Shown piece after piece: positions 1 through 10,394 of a stretch of 64,000 bases of DNA (position 1 is the first letter of the stretch; each line of letters opens with the position of its first letter). The position numbers and the translations under genes are program-made. A model generated the notes under the pieces. That model made no database searches. It saw nothing but the letters and a program-made list of their open reading frames with translations, and was not told the origin of the DNA. Source of the stretch: Linum tenue (lineage: Eukaryota; Streptophyta; Magnoliopsida; Malpighiales; Linaceae). The stretch spans positions 65,732,200 through 65,796,199 of the forward strand of contig CAMGYJ010000005.1 in the NCBI GenBank assembly GCA_946122785.1, in the 5' to 3' direction.

Positions 1-1210
1 ATAGTAACGAGCTGTTAGCCAAATCTTGACTCGCAACAATAGTTATGGCTAATAATTTGTATTTCGATAATTGTGGCTATAATTCTCCGCTGCCTAATAG
101 TTATGGCTAATATATTTTATTTACCCAAATAAAAAATGTCTTTCTGTTGTGAATGGAGAGAACGCGGGAAGATTTGATGAGATTGATAGAGAATCGATTT
201 GTGTTTAGATTGGATTAAATTCAAATTATAGTTAAGTTTCGAGGGAAAGCCACCTTAAGCTGGCAAGTAAAACATTGCACCACCACCAAACACCGGCGAA
301 AAAGATCGCTTCTCATTGTATTCCTATACATACATTTATCTTTTCAGTAATAGGCTCTTTTGATTAGTTCTCAATCAAGATCGAGCAATCATTCACCGGA
401 AAGTAAAGTTGCTCACTTCATATTACACATAAGTCGCTAACCTTATTTACAATAAGTGACAACGAATCATGTTGAGCGAGATTTCTAACTTCTAAGCCAA
501 GACACATCGTAAGATGATGGAAGGCTCATTAATACATCCACTACTTGGTCATTCTCCACTCATAAATCAAGTAGGCGGGAAATCCTCGACAGAGTCGTCA
601 AAATTCGACGGTAACAACTATGCATTTTTGAAAAGTAGCATGAATAATTCCTAGTAAGTTTACAATATGAACTAGATAGTATTTGCCGCACTTTGCTGCG
701 GCCTTAGATTGGTCTCAGGTTCGTTGTCCATTAGCCCATAGATGAGGGCGTGAAGTTTGAACTTCTGGATTCTAAATGAGTTTGTGAGAAATGTTATGCA
801 GGTTATATGGGTATATATTTGGACACAAAAACTTCGCTTTCAGTTAAATGCAAGAGCCCCTAGATTTTCAAACCGTCTCTTTGCAGTCACATGAACTTTC
901 TTCCCCTGTAACAGTACCCTTGGGCCTTGCCATTGTTGGCTTCTTCATAATGATACTCTTTCAGGATTGATGTGTGTAGTGTCATGTAAGCTGATAATCG
1001 ATATAAACGCACCAACTATATGGATCAGCCAAGAAAGAAAAGAAACAGAGGCAGAGTCGGGAAGAAGAACCTGCGACAGAGCACAATGGTCACATAAATA
1101 CCAACTCAAATCTCACCGCAAACACATATGCAGGGAGCAATCTACTCTCCATAATATTGTATCTAAAGTTAGGGTTGATTTCCACTACAGCTTTGGCCAA
1201 CGTTTGCATG
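1..1210. other. intergenic, nothing recognised
   Basis: AT-rich sequence without a recognisable domain, clear terminal repeats or tandem array. The open frames in it are short and show no family motif. It may hold old, unrecognisable repeat sequence. Confidence 0.6.
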
Positions 1211-1816
1211 AGTCATTTAATTTATAAAATGATTCATTTGTTCAAATGTAGCCATTTGGGAATGTAGACATTGCAAATGTATTGTTTGTTTAAAAGTTTT
1301 TAGATGAGTCATTTGTATAGTGTTACCATTGTGCTCCTTACATTTAATATGTTCCATTATCTTGTTTCCTATTCTAATAAAATCAACGACGTAAAGAAAA
1401 TCATTTACAACCAACAAAACATATTATTTGGTGTTTTCCTTGTAAAATACTACTTTCTAATTTTATATAATAATTATATGTTAACTTTCTTTATAAAAGA
1501 TAACCTCTATAAGTCTCAAATTTTAAGCTAATTACAAATGGTGGTGTTTGTGAACGAAAAAGATGCGCCGCTTGTGAAATTTGTGGGAAAGCAAAAATCA
1601 ATTCCAAGAGGAGACGAAGCAATGACATAAAAAATAAATCATATTAGGAGAAGGATGGAAGTGGGTTTACATAAAATAGGTAAGGACATAGCTGGAAATT
1701 TAAGGCTAAATAATAAGTCGGGAAATGATTTGATAGAGTCATTTGAGATTTTCGTATGGATGAAATGACTCATGCACTTTTTCTTTAGCAAATGAGTCAT
1801 TTGACATTAAATGACT
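1211..1816. mobile_element. MITE-like inverted-repeat element
   Basis: The segment opens with AGTCATTTAA and closes with its reverse complement TTAAATGACT. Similarity continues inward for about 30 bases on both sides, with GATTCATTTG near the left end and its counterpart CAAATGAGTC near the right. The motif GAGTCATTTG recurs inside at about 1305 and 1737. There is no coding capacity. I could not find a convincing target-site duplication, so the boundaries and superfamily are open. Confidence 0.35.
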
Positions 1817-2391
1817 TAAGGAAAAAGATATTAGAGAAAAACCCATAAAACCCAAACGTTATCCACTATTATGAACCGGATTAAAAATAACTCCCGCCCT
1901 CAATTAATTAAGAGATTGAAATCAAGCTAAATAGTACTCATAAATCTCTCCAGACCCTAATCCTAATGATTGGGCAAGGAATATGAAACGGAAAATGGAA
2001 ATTCGTCAAGTTCTTTAGAGAAGTAGAAGGGTATAAATAAAAGATAGGACATAGAGAGTGGAGCTCACATTGAAGGTAAAAATAGAAAAGCCTTCATCCT
2101 CCACTGATTAGTACAATAGTCATGTGTTGACAAAACATTAGCAGGTAAGCAAAGTTAGATGACAGTAGTGTAGGTTAGAGGAACTCTTATGCAACAGTAA
2201 AGTACTTATATCTTTAATTATATTTAGGATGTATGGTTGAATATCAATTGAGAACACGAGAAAAGCCTTAGAATTCATGGATAAATGGAAGGATGAAGAA
2301 TTGAAAGATCTAAATAAACACCAAGTTGAAGCACATGCACATTTTGAATGCGCATTTGTGTGAGAAGAATTTGGGAAGATACTCATGCTTT
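1817..2391. other. intergenic, nothing recognised
   Basis: AT-rich unique-looking sequence up to the LINE insertion at 2404. No domain or repeat recognised. Confidence 0.5.
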
Positions 2392-4311
2392 AAACGATAA
2401 ATGGGCTTCAGGTTTTGGGAATTATTTGGAAGTCCCAACTGAATGGGGAAGATCAAAAAAGGAAGTCTTTTTTGTACTCCTCAACAGAATGGAGAAACTG
2501 GGCCAATCTTGGAAAAGTCTTGCACTTTCTCATGCAGGGAAGGAAGTGTTGCTGAAATCAATTTACCAGGGGTACCCTACCTTCCTTATGTCATGTTTCC
2601 TGTTTCCAAAGGGGATTACTCAGCGGATGGATTCGAGACTCAAGGCTTTTTTCTGGGGAGGTTATATGGAAAAATCCAAAATTCCATGGCGAAAAGGGAG
2701 TGTTCTAACAACACCGAAACAGGAAGGAGGAATGGGTTATAAGGATTTCTATCAATTCAACATGGCTCTCTTGGCAAAAACAGGGATGGAGATTTCTCAA
2801 GGTAGGGGATGATACTTGGAAAAAATCTTGAAAGGTCTGTATTTTCCTAACTCTGATTTCATGGAGGCTGAAAAGGGACGAGACCATCATGGATATGGGC
2901 GAGCATATGTGAAGCTAAAGTAGTCCTTAAGCTGGGGGCTCGGAAGAATATGGGAAGAGGAAGAAATATTTCATTGGAGGGGATCCTTGGATCCCGGGTA
3001 TTGAAAACTTTAAGCTTCTCCCTCGCCAACGACAACAATTGTGGGCCTTTCAATGGGTAATGGAGGATGAATGTGAGTGGAATCTTGACCTCATCAGCCA
3101 ACAGTGCACACCTGAGGAGTTTGATGCCATTTGAAGGATCCCGATTGCCCCGGATCCTGCGGAGGATGATTGGGTGTGGCATTATGAAAAATCAGGAAAC
3201 TTTTCTGTGAGGACAGCATACCTTGTTTTCCGAGTCGCTGAAAGAAGGCGTGTGGGCTCTCCGGATCCAAATCATCCAAGCTACTCCACAAAAGCCTGGA
3301 AATGGCTTTGGAGCCTTTCCCTCCCACCTAAATCCATCTATTTTATTTGGAGGTTGTCGAGGAATGCAATTGCTACTAAGAGGAATCTGTGGTCAAGAAG
3401 GTGTAGCCCATCACCGGTTTGTTCGATTTGTGAGAATGCTGAGGAGGATGTGATGCATTGCCTCTTCTTTTGCCCCCATGCGATGCGGGTTTGGCTTTCT
3501 CTTTTCCCATCTCCCAGTCTCCCCCAGGGCACTACTCCCATCGTAATGTGGCTGTTTCACATCCATGAAGTCTACCCTGACAGGTCCATTCCGGCAATCA
3601 CAGCTTCCCTGTGGGCTATTTGGATTACTCGGAATGAGCGTGTTTTCAAGGGTATCCTCCCGAAAACCTTCATCACCTCCTCTAATGCGGTGCGCTATTT
3701 CACGGAGTGGACTTTTTCTCCCCCGTCGACACCCCCTACTGTTCAGTTCCAGTATTCATCGAACCAGTCTACATGTGCCTACCGCCTGGTACTTTTCATT
3801 GGAAAATACATTGGGATGGATCTTATAGATCGGAATCACAGGTGGCGGCGTATGGGATTGTTATTAAAAACACCCATGGGCAAGTTGTGGACGGTTCTGC
3901 TGGTACTCTGTTCTGCTCATCGGCGATAGTAGCTGGAGCTAAAGCTTTGTTAACAACAATGTGCCATGCGGAGTCCTTAAGTGGACCGACTATCATCCTC
4001 TCAGACTGCCACTTTTTGGTCGAAAGCATTCTAAACCCCTCGAAAGTGGGTCCTTGGCAAGTTAGAGCTTGGATTCTTTGGATGCGCCAAATCCTTCACT
4101 CAAATGATGAGATAAAAATTGCATATATTCCAAGATCGGAAAATAGATATGCTGACTGGGTAGCAAAGGAAGCGGCTAAGGAATCACTTTACTATGATTG
4201 GGTCCAAGTGCTTGGTATTATTGAGCATATGCTGTAATTTGGTTTTAGTTCCTTGTACTCGTATCGTTCTATGAATTGAAATCAATCATTGTCCAAAAAA
4301 AACGATAAATG
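2392..4311 (+). mobile_element. 5'-truncated L1-type LINE with 12-bp TSD
   Basis: The insertion occupies about 2404-4299. AAACGATAAATG occurs perfectly at 2392-2403 and again at 4300-4311, directly after a short A-rich tail, which is the signature of target-primed reverse transcription. Only the 3' end of the pol ORF is present: the distal RT/thumb region, the zf-RVT zinc-binding domain and a plant-type RNase H. The 5' half (endonuclease and RT core) is missing, as expected for 5' truncation. The coding frame is broken in several places, so it cannot move on its own. Confidence 0.9.
2404..4237 (+). pseudogene. LINE pol 3' end: RT thumb, zf-RVT, RNase H
   Basis: About 2404-2812 encodes the region after the RT palm, with the family pattern of a long helix ending in FFWGG and IPWRKG. 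About 3174-3700 encodes zf-RVT, with CSICENAEEDVMHCLFFC supplying the CxxC and HxxxxC ligands. About 3777-4237 encodes an RVT_3 type RNase H (WDGS with the first catalytic Asp, LSDCH with another, and a distal YADWVAKEA). The usual acidic residue of the AEA helix reads AGAKA, so that catalytic Glu appears lost. A stop follows the first block and frames shift between blocks, so this is a relic. The fold order is typical of plant L1 elements; the inference of inactivity follows from the breaks. Confidence 0.88.
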
Positions 4312-4634
4312 AAATTTGGGACAAGATGATCTATTAGTAGATCGATCAAAGTAAAACCTAGAAGAATAAATCTTTCTAGGGTCATGTATTCCCAATGGTT
4401 CCCTTTCTTTCATTACTTCATATCAAAGCTGAGATCATATATACATTAATTTTGAATGATTTTTTGTTACATCACGTACACAATACATGTATTGTATATG
4501 CATACAAATTATGCATTCTATAGAACGCAAACATATTAACAATCTCAAAAAACAATTAGAGAAACGAAACAAACCCTAAACTGATTTTTTTAGGGAAGAG
4601 GATTATACCTTCAAGACATTACCTTTCTCTTTCC
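4312..4634. other. intergenic, nothing recognised
   Basis: AT-rich spacer between the LINE and the Tourist MITE. No feature recognised. Confidence 0.5.
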
Positions 4635-4637
4635 TTA

Positions 4638-5002
4638 GAGCATCTCCATCAATGCAATTACAAAAGAAATTGCATTTGTATTTTTTATTGTCAACTCAAA
4701 TTTTTTGCAATCCACATCACCTTCATTTCATTCACCTACATCAATGCAATTAACTTACAATTGCAAATGTAATTAAATATTATGTTTAAATTATAAAAAT
4801 TAAGTAAAAGAGAGAATAAAACAATATAAAAAATGATAAAATCCCTATTTTTGTAGGCTTTTGTGGCTTGCATATGGAATTGCATTTGTTGCAAGCTTGC
4901 AAATATGCAATTGGTAGCCACATCAATGCAATTGGTTTGCAATTGCAAACACCTATGCCATGTCATTTTGCAATTGAGAATGAAATACCAATCTGGATGC
5001 TC
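4638..5002. mobile_element. Tourist-like MITE (PIF/Harbinger type)
   Basis: A 365-bp element opens with GAGCATCTCCATC and closes with CTGGATGCTC, an imperfect terminal inverted repeat. It is flanked by TTA at 4635-4637 and TTA at 5003-5005, the 3-bp TSD expected for Tourist MITEs. The interior is built from many copies of AATGCAATT and TTGCAAAT on both strands and has no coding capacity. The TIR, TSD and size fit PIF/Harbinger derivatives; the superfamily call relies on the TTA duplication and the recognised GAGCATC start. Confidence 0.8.
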
Positions 5003-5119
5003 TTAATTGGGGAGAGGTAGTTTTGTCAACATTTGAATTTAAAGTTCAAGTTGATTTGGTGTAGGCGGCTCAATTTTAAATTGTGTGTTTCCTTTCTCTT
5101 TTTTTCCTATATTTGGGGA

Positions 5120-5389
5120 GTAACGTCCTAAACCTTTTCCCGACGAAGATATTGTCTGCTTCGGGTCTCACCCCTCACGGTTTTTGACTAGAGTGCAATT
5201 CAAGATGACTTCTCATAAGGTCACCCATCCTTGTTGTACTCCACACTGAGCACATTTAACTTCGGAGTTCTCACAAGAACTTTTACATTCACCCCAAAAC
5301 GCGTCTTGACAGTTAAGGTCGGTTTCTTACTTATGAACCATGAATCTCTCCCGAGCTTAGTCCATGTGGGATTCGCCTAAGGTGTTACA
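5120..5389 (-). mobile_element. Cassandra-type solo LTR carrying 5S rRNA-like sequence
   Basis: Read on the minus strand the block starts TGTAACACC and ends near GACGTTAC, about 270 bp, as in Cassandra TRIM LTRs. At 5201-5275 it holds 5S rRNA-like sequence in LTR sense: AACTCCGAAGTTAAATGTGC (box A region) followed by GGATGGGTGACC (box C region). Cassandra elements are known to carry 5S promoters in their LTRs. No primer-binding site or second LTR follows, so it is best read as a solo LTR. The flanks do not give a matching 5-bp duplication, consistent with age. Confidence 0.8.
5207..5261 (-). promoter_or_regulatory. 5S-type internal Pol III promoter (box A and box C)
   Basis: Minus strand: box A-like AGTTAAATGTGCT at 5249-5261 and box C-like GGATGGGTGACCTTATGAGA at about 5211-5230. 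Against the plant 5S gene the C box is nearly intact and the A box has a few changes. It is embedded in the Cassandra LTR, not in a 5S gene cluster. Whether it still recruits TFIIIA cannot be told from sequence. Confidence 0.65.
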
Positions 5390-5580
5390 AGACAGCTGGT
5401 CCAATTTTTTTGGGTATGCACAAATTTTCAGTTGCCAAATCGCTTATGAATATTCAACGAATCATAACTCATTTGTTTTATATTGGATTAAAAAAAAATG
5501 AGTATAATTATCAATTTTTTGTGCTCTACAATATGATATCCATTTTGATATTCTTTTTGAACAAAAAATTTTCATATCAT

Positions 5581-6150
5581 ATTACCACTATTATATCACG
5601 ATATTACCACAATATTATTATCATGATATGATACCGGTATGATGGTTTTTTGTTTGTTTATCACAATGGTAAGAATATGATGTGAGAAAATTACAACAAA
5701 CACATGTTTTTTTGCTCAATGATATTATAGTTGTACGATCATGGTATGACCACGATGAGATGATATTATGAAGCCTTATCATAGTAATTTGATGTTGGTA
5801 TGACTGTGATAAGATAACATTAAATCCTATATTTTAGCAAAAAAAAAAAAATCAATGTCATCATACCTCTATCACACCATGATATTATCACAATGATAAT
5901 ATCATGATACAATAATGGTATGATAGTCTGTCTTACTACAGTGGTAATATATTGATATGCATGCAAATGATAGTGAGAGATGACAACAAACACATATTTT
6001 TTCTCACAATGGATATCATTGTGTATATCATAATCAATGAGTTCTTTTTAAATAATTTTATAATTATCAGTTAAAATGAAAGAGATATGTCATCATATCA
6101 CACGATATGATAGTGATAATACTACAACCAACACATGTTTTAAGGAGATA
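5581..6150. repeat. AT-rich degenerate direct repeats
   Basis: Two units about 285 bp apart (roughly 5594-5740 and 5879-6022) each run through ATCATGATAT and GGTATGAT to ACAACAAACACAT plus a T-run. A shorter third copy with ACAACCAACACATG lies at about 6125. The copies are diverged and carry no coding sequence. Local duplication of an older AT-rich repeat is the simplest reading. Confidence 0.5.
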
Positions 6151-6374
6151 ATTTTTTGTTTTGGTAAAAGTATAGTAAAATGGATATCATGGTGCATATA
6201 TTAACCAGTGCATTTTTCTATACAAATTTCTTAAATTATGAGCTAAAACGAAAGAGATGTGGCCCGATTAAGAAAATAGGAATTAGAAAAGGTAGCATTT
6301 GACTAGTCGAAAGTCTCTCTTCTCTCCTATTAGTTTTTGTGTCCGTCAAAGAAGAAGAAAATTACCTCTGTACC

Positions 6375-6645
6375 CAGTGGCGGAGCCAGAATTCAAAAAT
6401 GCTCATGTCCTATTTTCATAATATAAATAAATAATTAATATAATTAAAACTAATATCTAAACAATTCATTCAAAAATACCCGTGCCTTCTTTTAAGCAAG
6501 AATAAGCTTGTAGTTTTGTGGTAAAGTACTTTTAATCAACCTAGAGATCATGGGTTCAATCCTTAAATTCTACATATTTGGGGTTTTTTTTTACCAAAAG
6601 TACCGGTGTCACGGGACACTGCCCGAACCCCTGCCTCCGCCTCTG
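6375..6645. mobile_element. hAT-type MITE with GGCGGAGCCAG termini
   Basis: The 271-bp element opens CAGTGGCGGAGCCAG and closes with CTGCCTCCGCCTCTG, an inverted repeat with a few mismatches. It is flanked by TCTGTACC (6367-6374) and TCTGTGCC (6646-6653), an 8-bp duplication with one change, as in hAT elements. Inside are tRNA-like A-box and B-box sequences: TAGTTTTGTGG at 6511-6521 and GGGTTCAATCC at 6552-6562. No coding capacity. Confidence 0.75.
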
Positions 6646-6768
6646 TCTGTGCCCCCTCCACGTCAGAGTGTCTAATTTGGATCGTTATATAATGACGACG
6701 ATAAATTTATATAGATATTTTTCGTGATTTTTACAGTATATAATTTTGTATCTTACTACCCTTCCTCA

Positions 6769-8111
6769 TAGGGGTGGGCATCCGGTTCGGTAAAACCGAA
6801 CCGAACCGATCTGAACCGAATTTAAACAAAAACCAAAATATTTTTGCTCGGTTCGGAATTCAGAATGAAGATAGGCGTATTTCGGAAACCAAGTTCCTCT
6901 CGACCGAACCGGAATTCCGATCACAGAACCGAACAACCGAATTAATATATGCAGCCCACATATCAGACTTCACCCCTTACCACAACTGACCCTGGGCCTC
7001 GGTCCAACCCTCTAAGCGCTTACACAGCCCACCCGTCCCTAACCCTAGGAAAAAAAAGATACAAGCATTAGCTAGGGATTAACTTTAGAGCCGCTCATCT
7101 CTCATATCCACCCTTTCGCCGATCAGCCCTACTCTCCAATGGGATTCTTCTCCTTCTTCTTTTCTGAACATCCCACGCCCTTTCCACTCTCCATTTACTT
7201 GTCCTCGCCCGATGTTTAAAGTTTAAACCCAGAAAATCAACAACAACAAAAAAAAAAAAAAAAAACAAAACCTCAGATTAGCAAACCTAGAAAAAAATCA
7301 GAATCAAACAAAAACACAAACAAATGTTGAATCAAACGGAGTCCGGATCTGTTCTTGCTTCCCACGGTGGCGCATGTGTCATCGGTGGCCTCTGCTGACC
7401 CCGACGGTGCATGTGTCATCGGTAGGCTCTGCCGGTGAGTCGGTGAGAGAGAATCAACGAGATTGGGGGTGATTGGGGGAGATTGCTGAATCTCCGTCGA
7501 AGGTAGAGGATGAGATGGTTGAGGTTGGGTGAGTCGGGGAGAGGAGACGATGGTCGGGGATAGAGGGAGATGAGACGAATCGATTTGGGGGAGAATGAAG
7601 AGTTAGGGAGGGTTGGGCTTTATGGGAGCTGGGAAGGACAAAGAGGCAGGGAAAATTCTCGATTTTATCGGGAGTACTAGGTCGAGCTGGGAAATCACTA
7701 CTCAGTACACTCTCTCCACCGCCTCCAACCTCAGGCAACAACCTTTGCATTTCCTAGTATTTTGTTGCTCTGCTTATTGGCAATGGAGATTTGATTATGA
7801 GAAAGATGCAGAGTTAGATAGCTAGAGAGAGGGAGAAAAAGCGGAGCAGAGCAAAAAAGAGGAGAGAGAGCGAGATAATGGGTGAAGGCAAAGCATATTA
7901 AAAGGGGGAAGTCATCACTCTTCACTCTTCAATGCTTCATAAATTCGGGTTTGACGGAAAATCCAAACCGAACCGAGCTATATTTCGGTTCGGACAAATC
8001 GAACCGAAATATAATTCGGTTCGAATTTGATTGGGGTATTGATAATTTCGGAATATCGGCATATACTAGTTCGGTTCAATTTGAACCGAACCGACCGAAC
8101 GACCACCCTTA
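6769..8111. mobile_element. Non-autonomous hAT element, CGGTTCGG subterminal repeats
   Basis: A 1343-bp element with termini TAGGGGTGGGCA and, inverted, TAAGGGTGGTCG. The perfect 8-bp duplication CTTCCTCA lies at 6761-6768 and 8112-8119. Both subterminal regions are packed with CGGTTCGG or CCGAACC motifs on either strand, probable transposase-binding repeats. The middle (about 7000-7900) carries no transposase. It has gene-like sequence instead, including TC-rich leader-like stretches and a poly-A tract near 7250, so the element may carry captured host DNA. Mobilisation would need a transposase from elsewhere. Confidence 0.85.
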
Positions 8112-9266
8112 CTTCCTCATAAATACTTTTATCATCAAATTGAAAAGGTTCATATTTACTTCCATTGGCCCCTCGCTTAACTTTTTTCCGGATGAAACTT
8201 ATTGCTCGTTTTTTTTCCTATTGTGTTTTAAGAAATTTGGAAAACCAAGAAAAAAAAACGTGTTTAGTTGGGTTTTTATTTTTTGTTGTGAATCAGAGTT
8301 GCACAACAAGGCCCAAATATGAGAAACAACAATTTATAGCTTTGGATCTGATTCTTAAACATGTTGCACACGGGATTCCAACTGGTTGGGCACTTGATTT
8401 CATTAAAATAGCCCACTTTTCGAATCCCCACTTAAGCAATTTTTTTTTTTTTACACTTAACCCGCCCCAAACCCTACTCTTCCTTCCTGTTCCAAACAGA
8501 GCCGCCAGCCCTCTTCCTTCTTGTTCCAAACAGCGACCAGCAGCTGCTTCTCTCAATCGCCAGCCTCCTGCCGCCCGTGACCAGAAGACGTCGCCGCGCC
8601 AGCGACCAGCAGCCGGCGCCGATTCCCGTTGCCGCGCCAGCCGCCCAGCAGCAATCGCCGCCCCTTCATCTCCTCTCAATCGCCGCCCATTCATCCTCCC
8701 CCGCCCCGGCGACCAGCAGACCGATTCCCGGTAAAAAATCATCGTCGCCGATCATCCCTCATCGTCGCCGGTCATCCCTCATCGTCGCCAACGCCTTCAT
8801 CTCTCCTCGTAACCAGCCGCGCGCCGACGGCGGCAGCGCCTCTCCCTCGCGACCTGCAACCTTCGCCCTCGCAAACAGTCGTGTCGTCGCCTCGTCTTGG
8901 CCTTGCGAACAAACGCCGCTGTGATCTCTCCATCGTGACCGCCGCCTTGTCTCGCCATCGCGATCAGCCGTCGGCTCTCTTCCGCTCGTCCCTCGACCGG
9001 AGCGCTCGTCAGTCGACCTGCATCGAGCCCAAGTGTCGCCGATCTTCACCTCCCCTGCAACAAGCTCTCTTTCTAGTTTTCAGTTCTTGTAACTAAACGC
9101 GTTTTTTATTCTTGTTGTAAGCTTTTCTGATTTTTAAATTTATCAACTAAACAAGTTTGTATTTTCTGTTTTTTTTTTGTTGTGGTTGTGCATATGTTTA
9201 CACAACACCCTTGCAACCACAACAACAACAAAATAATACTAAACGGGGCCTTAGTTCACTTAATTG
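8112..9266. other. GC-rich low-complexity island, possible captured 5' gene sequence
   Basis: Between about 8460 and 9080 the sequence becomes strongly GC-rich (GCCGCC, CAGCGACC and CCTCATCGTCGCC repeats), with several long overlapping open frames on both strands. Their proline, arginine and serine-rich translations show no domain. The frames are most easily explained by base composition. The flanks have partly inverted matches (CGTGTTTAGTTGGG near 8261 and ACTAAACGGGGCC near 9238, with nearby TTGTTGTG/CACAACAA), hinting at a transposon, but no TSD was found. Confidence 0.4.
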
Positions 9267-9466
9267 AATCCGAATTCAAATGGCTGATTAAGCACCTATT
9301 GAGAACAACAATAAATGCGACTTAACTGGGGATATATTATATATATACACACAATTAAACATGTATCTCACATATTAATCCTTGGGTACTATATACTGTA
9401 AGCTTTATAGCTCCACTTCTAAATATTGAAAGTCTTATTTTCAAGGTTACAGGAGATCACCAATAT
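9267..9466. other. upstream region of the defensin-like relic
   Basis: AT-rich sequence with a TATATATATACAC run near 9345 that could serve as a TATA-like element for the peptide gene at 9467. No transcript evidence is available. Confidence 0.3.
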
Positions 9467-10007
9467 GTGAAGACTCGATCGACTAATGCCCTCTTGATCT
9501 TTCTGCTTCTCCTCCTTATTTCTGGTAATAAAATTCCTAACTCTCTCTTTCATGCATCCAATGCAATCAAAAGCGTGATTATATGTGGAAGCGTAAAATT
9601 ATAAGTTTTTAAGTTTTAAAACGTAGATTTTAACTACAAGGAAAAAATGTAATTATATGTAGATTCATTTTAGTGATTTAAAAGTATAAAAGCGTAAACT
9701 TTTCAATTTTAAAGTGCAATTTTGATTGCATTGCATGCATCTACCATTAGTTCAAGTTGCCGTTAGCTTAAGATGAACTAACCCTACTGCATCTAACGTT
9801 GATTGCACAGAAGGAAATTGCTGGGGAAGGCAGTTGAGCAGAGACGACGGAGCGGTACTCAATTTCGGTTGGAAAACAACCGTATATGGAATGGGAGAAT
9901 GTATATATGATCAATGCCAAATGGAATGTGAAAGAAAACTTGGGACGGCTGCTGTTGCTGACTGTCGTTTTGTAACCATAGTATGTGACTGTTATTTGCA
10001 ATGTTGA
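9467..10007 (+). pseudogene. Defensin-like (DEFL) cysteine-rich peptide, two exons, probably broken
   Basis: The probable second exon is open from 9777 to the TGA at 10005-10007 (76 codons). It encodes nine cysteines, including CQMEC (CxxxC) and CDC (CxC), the cysteine-stabilised alpha-beta signature of plant defensin-like secreted peptides. Upstream, 9467-9524 encodes a very hydrophobic stretch (ALLIFLLLLLIS) followed by a G|GTAATA donor, matching the usual signal-peptide exon plus phase-1 intron of DEFL genes. Two defects argue for a pseudogene. The expected start reads GTG AAG, with an out-of-frame ATG-TGA overlapping it. No AG acceptor joins the exons in frame, because a TGA lies just before the open frame (9774-9776). 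Family members act outside the cell in defence or reproduction; the exact role cannot be told. Confidence 0.55.
9551..9740. mobile_element. MITE inside the intron of the defensin-like relic
   Basis: CATGCATCCAATGCAATC at the left and its inverted counterpart (GATTGCATTGCATGCAT) at the right bound a 190-bp AT-rich, non-coding element. Inner parts also pair, with GTAAAATT and AATTTTAA type stretches. No clear TSD could be fixed. It lies between the signal-peptide exon and the cysteine-rich exon. Confidence 0.6.
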
Positions 10008-10394
10008 GATCATCATCATCACATATTTTTCTACTGGATGTTTGAATAATTTTTTTTATATATAAACTAGTTTGTAATAACTATAAGGATAGAAAATTTC
10101 TATATATAGGTGCTATGTATTGTGATTTAAGTTATTGGAATTGCATTTGCTATTTTGAATACAATTTCATCAATAATGAAAATGCCAGTTCTTGTGAAAT
10201 GGGAATTTGTATGCGTACTTGATTTATGGGATTCATGTTGGAACGAAATCCTAAATTTTTAAAAGTGATTTCTCTCTTCGTATTTCGAAGAGGATGACAA
10301 TGAATTGTTACAAGTAATTCTGAGTATTATCCTTATATCCTATTTACTAATACGAATACATGATAATTAAAAAAATAATAATGTGAAATCTCTT
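10008..10394. other. 3' flank of the defensin-like relic, nothing else recognised
   Basis: AT-rich sequence. It presumably includes the former 3' UTR, but no clear polyadenylation signal can be assigned. Confidence 0.4.

Noticed and set aside
5201..5275. A genuine 5S rRNA gene
   Set aside because: Only the promoter-containing part is conserved, the 5' part of 5S is missing, and it lies in LTR-like sequence, so Cassandra is the better reading.
8293..9096. Several overlapping frames above 95 codons in the GC-rich island as protein genes
   Set aside because: They occur on both strands in several frames at once, are Pro/Arg/Ser-rich and have no domain. Base composition explains them.
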